DNA from: Streptomyces sp. R41
GTDB taxonomy: Bacteria; Actinomycetota; Actinomycetes; Streptomycetales; Streptomycetaceae
Assembly: GCF_041053055.1 (NCBI RefSeq)
Contig: NZ_CP163443.1
Coordinates: 9,655,001-9,719,000, forward strand
Direction: 5' to 3'
Length of the DNA: 64,000 nt
In this document: piece by piece, positions 62,649-64,000 of the stretch
Numbering within the stretch: position 1 is the stretch's first letter
How the letters are laid out: every line of letters begins with the position of its first letter
The notes under the pieces: model-generated
What the model saw: the letters and a program-made list of their open reading frames with translations, nothing else
Told to the model about the DNA's origin: nothing
The model's database searches: none
Made by a program: the position numbers and the translations under genes

Positions 62649-62718
62649 TGATGAGATTATCAATTATTTGGGTCCACCCTATTGACGATGGGTAACGGCA
62701 AAGTTGATGATTTCCTCA
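62649..62718. promoter_or_regulatory. Two TGATGA-type operator sites between TetR and VOC genes
   Basis: TGATGAGATTATCA (62649-62662) and TGATGATTTCCTCA (62705-62718) resemble the perfect palindrome TGATGAATTCATCA at 19495 before the paralogous TetR. The second is close to the VOC ribosome-binding site, the first near the TetR start. Confidence 0.55.
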
Positions 62719-62745
62719 TTACAGCAGTGTTGCTTGGAGGACACC

Positions 62746-63891
62746 ATGTCCCACACCCCCGTTAACAGGGCCGCTCCCCAGACGCCCCACCAAGACCTCC
62801 ACAGTGAACAGGGGGCCCTGCGCGGCGAGCACCCCGGACGTTCCCGGAATCCCGTGATCAAGGCGGCGGACCTGGCCTGGCTCGAGTTCGAGAAGCCGGA
62901 CCTGGACCGGGCCGAGGTCTTCGCGCGTGACTTCGGGTTCGCGGTCGCCGCCCGCACCGAGGGGGAGCTGTGGCTGCGCGGCACCTTCGCGGGCTCACCT
63001 TGCATGGTCATCCGGCGGGGGCGTGCGTCCCGGTTCATCGGGCCGGCGTTCCGCGCGGCCGAGCGAGCCGACCTGGACCGGCTGGCCAGCGCCACCGGCA
63101 GTACCGTCCGGGACATCGGCGTACCGGGCGGCGGGCAGTCGGTCGCCCTGCTCGATCCCTCGGGCCTGCCGGTCCGGGTCGTGTACTGCGCCGAGCAGCT
63201 GCCCGCCCTGCCCGAGCAGGAGCCGCTGATCCTCAACTTCGGTACCGATCACCGTCGTACGAACGCCACCCAGCGTCCGTCCCGTGAGCCGTCCCGAATC
63301 CAGCGGCTGGGCCATGTGGTGCTGGAGACACGCGTGTTCGCCCGCACCCTGGACTGGTACCTGGACACCCTCGGGATGATCGTGTCCGACTTCCTGTTCC
63401 TGGACGGGCAGCGAGGGCGCGGGCCGACGATGGCGTTCATCCGGTGCGACCAGGGGAGCGTGGCCGTCGATCACCACACGCTGGCCCTGCACCTGGGGCC
63501 CGGTACCGGCTACGTCCACTCGGCCTACCAGGTCACCGACCTCGACACGATCGCCGCCGGTGGGGAGTACCTGGCCGAGCGCGGCTACAAGCGCAGCTGG
63601 GGCATCGGCCGGCACATCCAGGGCAGTCAGCTGTTCGACTACTGGCGCGACCCCGACCACTTCATGCTGGAGCACTTCGCCGACGGCGACCTGTTCTCCT
63701 GCGACCTGGAGCCCGGCTGGGCGCCGATGTCGGCGAGCGGCCTGGCCCAGTGGGGCCCGCCCGTCACCCGCGACTTCCTGGGCACCAGCCCGTCCCCCGC
63801 CAAGCTGCGAGAGGTCATGACGGCCCTGCGTGGCGACAACGAACTCGACCCCGCACGCCTGCTGGGCCTGATGAAAGCGATGAGCTCATGA
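62746..63891 (+). CDS. VOC-family extradiol-type dioxygenase, second module
   Basis: This 381-residue protein has an unstructured start of about 35 residues and then two VOC modules. Likely metal ligands are His in RLGHVVLETR, His in GYVHSAYQVTD and Glu in HFMLEHFADGD. The pattern matches 2,3-dihydroxybiphenyl-type and related extradiol enzymes, and resembles the dioxygenase at 55052 in the C-terminal half (shared RSWGIGRHIQGSQLFDYW-like segment). ATG 62746 has ggagg 5 bases upstream. Its stop overlaps the next start (ATGA), an FAH-like gene. Confidence 0.88.
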   Translation: MSHTPVNRAAPQTPHQDLHSEQGALRGEHPGRSRNPVIKAADLAWLEFEKPDLDRAEVFARDFGFAVAARTEGELWLRGTFAGSPCMVIRRGRASRFIGPAFRAAERADLDRLASATGSTVRDIGVPGGGQSVALLDPSGLPVRVVYCAEQLPALPEQEPLILNFGTDHRRTNATQRPSREPSRIQRLGHVVLETRVFARTLDWYLDTLGMIVSDFLFLDGQRGRGPTMAFIRCDQGSVAVDHHTLALHLGPGTGYVHSAYQVTDLDTIAAGGEYLAERGYKRSWGIGRHIQGSQLFDYWRDPDHFMLEHFADGDLFSCDLEPGWAPMSASGLAQWGPPVTRDFLGTSPSPAKLREVMTALRGDNELDPARLLGLMKAMSS

Positions 63892-64000
63892 GCACCAATG
63901 TTCTGCGCACCACCGAGGGCTGGTGGGTCATCCGGGACGAGCGCGCCGTCCGCGTCGAGACCAAGGCGGTCACCACCGCCGAGCTGCTCGCCGACCGGGG
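63888..64000 (+). CDS. Fumarylacetoacetate hydrolase family protein, N-terminus, cut by window edge
   Basis: From ATG 63888, overlapping the dioxygenase stop, 37 codons read STNVLRTTEGWWVIRDERAV then RVETKAVTTAELLAD. This is like the N-terminal arm of FAH-family hydrolases found next to VOC dioxygenases. The catalytic part is beyond the window, so the family call relies on a short stretch and on the parallel gene order at 54-56 kb. Confidence 0.5.
   Translation, partial: MSTNVLRTTEGWWVIRDERAVRVETKAVTTAELLADR

Noticed and set aside
1..64000. CRISPR array, rRNA or tRNA genes
   Set aside because: No regularly spaced repeats of CRISPR size, no cloverleaf-type sequence with a T-loop and no rRNA-like sequence were noticed on reading. 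A dedicated tRNA scan would be needed to exclude a degenerate tRNA at the integrase junction.

Overview
The window is high-GC actinobacterial DNA, most likely from a Streptomyces or close relative. Supporting this are the codon bias, an SsgA-like sporulation protein, three SpoIIE-type PAS/GAF phosphatases with anti-sigma ATPase tails, PucR/IclR/TetR/MarR regulators, and Streptomyces-type IS5 and IS1380 elements. It looks like an accessory chromosomal region. Intact operons are separated by many gene relics (transposases, CoA-transferase, enoyl-CoA hydratase, alpha/beta hydrolase, pirin, acetoacetyl-CoA synthetase, GH15, P450, NIPSNAP). I see no rRNA, tRNA or CRISPR array.

Layout. 0-8 kb: IS5 relics, an excisionase-like HTH protein, a GNAT acetyltransferase coupled to a second-type infA behind a short leader ORF, a tyrosine integrase beside a truncated pirin gene, a DJ-1/PfpI protein and an enoyl-CoA hydratase. 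8-14 kb: a small ATPase, an NmrA-type reductase, and a TetR/MFS efflux pair flanked by a 50-bp direct repeat. 14-19 kb: two tandem PAS-GAF-PP2C-ATPase proteins. 19-29 kb: a TetR gene and a ferredoxin / ferredoxin reductase / P450 operon, a small secreted protein, an SsgA-like protein, a NIPSNAP protein, two paralogous TetR genes and a GH15 glycosidase. The P450 and GH15 units are present as a duplication with reciprocal decay. 30-35 kb and 46-51 kb: two copies of a cassette made of a P450-BM3-like fusion (CYP102 type) and a zinc alcohol dehydrogenase. Their 3' parts are identical over about 1.66 kb although their promoters are unrelated. 35-40 kb: an IclR-controlled operon of a cupin dioxygenase, a CoA-transferase, two MaoC-type dehydratases and an AtuA-like protein. 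41-46 kb: MarR/pirin and two alpha/beta hydrolases of Asp-nucleophile type. 51-53 kb: a frameshifted IS1380. 53-64 kb: two modules for aromatic or cyclic substrates. One is lipocalin-like, FAH hydrolase, VOC dioxygenase, FAD hydroxylase and PucR; the other is TetR, VOC dioxygenase and FAH. A third SpoIIE-type phosphatase lies between them.

Taken together, the intact genes suggest oxidative attack on hydrophobic or aromatic substrates (P450s, hydroxylase, extradiol-type enzymes, epoxide hydrolases), followed by dehydrogenation and CoA-linked degradation. Each unit has its own local repressor. The strongest regulatory signal is a 15-bp palindrome (CCATACGTCGTATGG and variants) found six times between 23.4 and 30.2 kb, in front of a secreted-protein cluster, two TetR paralogues and the first CYP102 cassette. 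In both TetR genes the start codon lies inside the palindrome.
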